Below, in pieces: positions 13,952 through 15,834 of a DNA stretch of 15,834 nucleotides. The stretch covers positions 1-15,834 of the forward strand of contig MERE01000212.1 in the NCBI GenBank assembly GCA_001771975.1. The letters are read 5' to 3'. Position numbers and translations under genes: made by a program. The stretch's first letter is position 1. Each line of letters opens with the position of its first letter. The DNA comes from Betaproteobacteria bacterium RIFCSPLOWO2_02_FULL_68_150 (GTDB lineage: Bacteria > Pseudomonadota > Gammaproteobacteria > Burkholderiales > SG8-39). The notes beneath the pieces were generated by a model that searched no databases, was not told the DNA's origin, and was given only the letters and a program-made list of their open reading frames with translations.

Positions 13952-14391
13952 ATCATTACGACGTTCTGAAGAAACGTGCGCCCGAGGAGAACCTGATGCG
14001 CTTGCCCGCCACTGACGAGGTGAACTCCCGTGAAGCGCCCGAACTGACCAAACCGAATCACCGGCATGTCGATGTAGGCAAGGTAGACATTGTGGGTCGT
14101 TACGCCGCCGACACCTGAACACTTGGTCTGATCGATGACGGTTAGCCCAAGACGCTGAGCGAGCTGATCGTCGATACACGATTCGATCGCGCCGGTATCG
14201 ATGAGCGCCCATACGGGCTCGTTCGGATGGTCTGGATGTAATCGGGCTGGGTCCTCCGTGGGCAGATCCAAATGCCCGACGATTACTGCTATGGAGGGAC
14301 CTGTTGCGACAAGGTAATCGCTCCTGCCCGTCTTTGGCGGACAGGTTGAATTCGCGTCAAAGAGGGGCACGCGCGGGCTGCAGCAGAGCAC
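13912..14391 (-). CDS. Retropepsin-like (clan AA) aspartic protease
   Basis: The product of up to 159 residues contains WALIDTGAIESCIDDQLAQR (residues 61-80). The catalytic DTG triad is at 65-67, followed by a helix, as in single-domain retroviral-type proteases. A glycine-rich SGVGG (92-96) fits a flap or turn, and VLLGRTFLQNVVMIYDG (134-150) supplies the hydrophobic-hydrophobic-Gly motif that closes the psi fold. Such enzymes dimerise to build one active site. No signal peptide or membrane segment is visible, so it is probably cytoplasmic. GTG at 14389-14391 overlaps the upstream small gene by 35 bases; a second GTG at 14368-14370 would shorten the protein by seven residues. Its 3' end overlaps the convergent RHH gene by 40 bases. 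The substrate is unknown. Base composition is visibly less GC-rich than the flanks. Confidence 0.8.
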   Translation of the reverse strand: MLCCSPRVPLFDANSTCPPKTGRSDYLVATGPSIAVIVGHLDLPTEDPARLHPDHPNEPVWALIDTGAIESCIDDQLAQRLGLTVIDQTKCSGVGGVTTHNVYLAYIDMPVIRFGQFGRFTGVHLVSGGQAHQVLLGRTFLQNVVMIYDGVQGVVTVAR

Positions 14392-14614
14392 CCACTGGCA
14401 ATGGTTGCACTTCCGCTGCCCCGACTTTACGAATCAAGTAAGGCCCGCGGCCGAATTGCTTCACCGCCTCTCGCGCAGCCGCATCGAAGGTGTCAAAAGC
14501 GCCCACGAGCTTGCCGTCTTTTACGATGACGTGTTTGCCCATGTGGTGTTTTTCCAAATCTGCACGCATGGACTCAAAGGCTTCGATTTCGCGCTGAATC
14601 GGCTCCGCAGTCAT
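14357..14614 (-). CDS. Conserved small protein upstream of and overlapping the retropepsin gene
   Basis: This 85-residue soluble protein starts with a charged helix (EPIQREIEAFESMRADLEKH, residues 4-23). A compact motif follows, HMGKHVIVKDGKLVGAFDTF (24-43), then a helix (DAAAREAVKQF) and GRGPYLIRKVG. The beta-strand/GAFDTFDAAAREA/GPYLIR pattern is one I recall from small bacterial proteins of the DUF5678 type encoded beside clan AA aspartic proteases; this is recollection, not a search. ATG at 14612-14614 is preferred because GAGGAAG lies just upstream. A TTG at 14627-14629 is also in frame. It is first in a two-gene unit with the protease and has its own promoter about 37 bases upstream. 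A role as partner, inhibitor or substrate of the protease is only inference. Confidence 0.75.
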   Translation of the reverse strand: MTAEPIQREIEAFESMRADLEKHHMGKHVIVKDGKLVGAFDTFDAAAREAVKQFGRGPYLIRKVGAAEVQPLPVGALLQPARAPL

Positions 14615-14650
14615 GGCCTTCCTCGTCAAGGTGGCGGTACTTGGAGGGGA

Positions 14651-14678
14651 ATTATAGGCGCAGATAGCCGCACTTCAA
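14651..14678 (-). promoter_or_regulatory. Sigma-70-type promoter for the small protein/protease pair
   Basis: On the minus strand TTGAAG (14673-14678; 4 of 6 matches to the -35 consensus) and a perfect TATAAT (14651-14656) are separated by 16 bases. Transcription would begin near 14644, about 30 bases before the ATG at 14614. This is the best promoter match in the window. The rest of the 14679-14771 gap shows no terminator or gene that I can support. Confidence 0.7.
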
Positions 14679-14771
14679 CGGAGAAATTCCCTCATTGGGA
14701 GACCCTGTTCTCGCGAATACGCCCAAGCGTTGTCGCGTCAGGGACTACCGAAACCCAAGTAGAGGCGAGCG

Positions 14772-15834
14772 TCAGCCGATCGCGCGCGCCTGCGCCTCGG
14801 TGTCGATATCCACGTGCTGCCACCAGTCGGCCCAGAACGGCGGCCGCCGGAATCCGATCACCCACGGCTGACTCAGGTCGTTCAGGATGCGATGCACGTG
14901 GAACCGGTACGGCGCGTACGCAATCAGGATCTTGCTAGCGCGGACGAAATACTCCCGCCGCTCGGGGCCATCGGGCAGCGTTTTCATACGCTCGTAGAGT
15001 CGGTCGAACTCGGGCAGGCGAAAACGCGCAAGATTCTGTCCGCCGATGTCAGGGCTGTAGCCGCGCGCCAGCACGCTCTGGCCGTCAGGCCGGTCGGCCG
15101 TCAAGCCAACGCCCCAGATCATGAATTTTCCGGCACGCGCCTGCTTCAACTGTTCCGGCCAGGGCGCGGTCTTGAACGCGATCCTGAGGCCGAGTGCCTC
15201 CATGTTCTTCTTCCACAGCTCGTCGAACTGGCGCGAAATCTGATCCGGTTGGGTCGAGTATTCGAGCACCAGCGGCGAACCGTCGGGCAGTTCGCGCCAG
15301 CCGTCGCCGTCGCGATCGAGGTAGCCGAACATGTCCAGCAGCGCGCGCGCCCGCGCCGGGTCGTAGTCGCCCATCTCGCTGCGAAAGGCGGCGTCATAGC
15401 CATAGGTGAGCGGCATCATCGGCGACTGCGCCGGGATCGCCTGCTTGCGTCGCAGCAGGCGGATCTCCTTGTCGATATCAGTGCCGAGATTGAGCGCGCG
15501 CCGCAGCGCGACTTTGTCGGGCGTATAGCCGCCCAGCACGGGATGCTCGACGTTGTAGACGGACATCGTCACATCGGCCGCCAGCACACGGTACAGCCGG
15601 ATGCCGCGCCGCGCCAGATGCGGTGCGAGCTTGCCTTCGGGAACCACGAGATTGGCAAAATCGAGCGGCGTGCCGTATAGCACGTCGTGTTCGTAATTGG
15701 CAAACGCCAGGTAGCGCGGCTGATTCTCCTCGATCACCGAAATCTCGACCCGATCGACCAGCGGCAGGCGCCGGCCGCGCAGGCGCTGCGCCACCTGCTG
15801 CCCCTCGAGATCGTCCGCATTCGGTTCGGCATCG
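14772..15834 (-). CDS. Family 5 ABC transporter substrate-binding protein, peptide type (5' end cut by window)
   Basis: The 353 residues present are the C-terminal part of a DppA/OppA-like extracellular solute-binding protein, which captures peptides or similar solutes in the periplasm for an ABC importer. Supporting stretches are PLVDRVEISVIEENQPRYLAF, LNLGTDIDKEIRLLRRKQAI (the VRRAL..AID-like segment), MMPLTYGYDAAFRSEMGDYD and ARALLDMFGYLDRDGDGWRELPDG. Also typical are the late FRLPEFDRLYERMKTLPDGPERR and PYRFHVHRILNDLSQPWVIG. The reading frame is open through the right edge (a GTG at 15792 is internal, since conserved-looking sequence continues before it). Signal peptide and N-lobe lie outside the window. 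No permease gene is visible here. The exact ligand cannot be told. Confidence 0.9.
   Translation of the reverse strand, partial: DAEPNADDLEGQQVAQRLRGRRLPLVDRVEISVIEENQPRYLAFANYEHDVLYGTPLDFANLVVPEGKLAPHLARRGIRLYRVLAADVTMSVYNVEHPVLGGYTPDKVALRRALNLGTDIDKEIRLLRRKQAIPAQSPMMPLTYGYDAAFRSEMGDYDPARARALLDMFGYLDRDGDGWRELPDGSPLVLEYSTQPDQISRQFDELWKKNMEALGLRIAFKTAPWPEQLKQARAGKFMIWGVGLTADRPDGQSVLARGYSPDIGGQNLARFRLPEFDRLYERMKTLPDGPERREYFVRASKILIAYAPYRFHVHRILNDLSQPWVIGFRRPPFWADWWQHVDIDTEAQARAIG

Noticed and set aside
13649..14212. Minus-strand open frame of 187 codons across the RHH and protease genes
   Set aside because: Its translation is Arg/Ser-rich without a fold, and it conflicts with the DTG-containing protease frame and the RHH frame, both of which have recognisable motifs.
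14405..14938. Plus-strand open frame of 177 codons across the small-protein gene and the transporter 3' end
   Set aside because: It runs antisense to two supported genes and through the promoter region; no motif or ribosome site was seen.

Overview
The window is GC-rich chromosomal DNA (about two thirds G+C by eye) from a Gram-negative proteobacterium, most likely a betaproteobacterium. That reading rests on gene content and order: rsmA-surA-lptD facing away from amgK-murU, then pepP, a ubiH-type hydroxylase, dusB-fis, purH, purD and aerobic hemF. It is inferred from synteny and protein character, with no database search. Four of the plus-strand genes appear to start with GTG (amgK, purH, purD, hemF), and most junctions are tight or overlapping.

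Region 1 (1-4137, minus strand) is an outer-membrane biogenesis cluster. It runs lptD (LPS translocon), surA (periplasmic chaperone for LptD and other barrels) and rsmA/ksgA (16S rRNA dimethyltransferase, cut by the left edge). rsmA has no ordinary start codon where its homology begins: a GGAGGA sequence is followed by ATA. A 78-bp divergent spacer with an extended -10 promoter separates this cluster from the plus-strand genes.

Region 2 (4216-6176) holds amgK and murU, the kinase and uridylyltransferase of the peptidoglycan-sugar recycling route. They are separated by 260 bases containing three large hairpins, two of which compete for the same bases. Region 3 (6157-9848) continues with pepP, a UbiH-like FAD hydroxylase and the dusB-fis pair. 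Region 4 (9845-13639) contains purH and purD (purine synthesis) and hemF (haem synthesis). These genes are linked by 4-base GTGA overlaps, except for a 64-base purH-purD spacer that carries a 36-base near-perfect palindrome.

Region 5 (13640-14771) is an accessory patch that looks less GC-rich. It has a small antitoxin-like ribbon-helix-helix protein whose end runs into a convergent gene for a retropepsin-type aspartic protease. The protease overlaps a small upstream gene with its own strong promoter. Region 6 (14772-15834) is the 3' part of a family 5 peptide-type ABC transporter substrate-binding protein, cut by the right edge.

Most of the window is conserved housekeeping DNA. The points most worth a second look are the small-protein/retropepsin pair, the multi-hairpin spacer inside amgK-murU, the purH-purD palindrome and the missing start codon of rsmA. 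No RNA genes, CRISPR arrays, insertion sequences or origins were seen.
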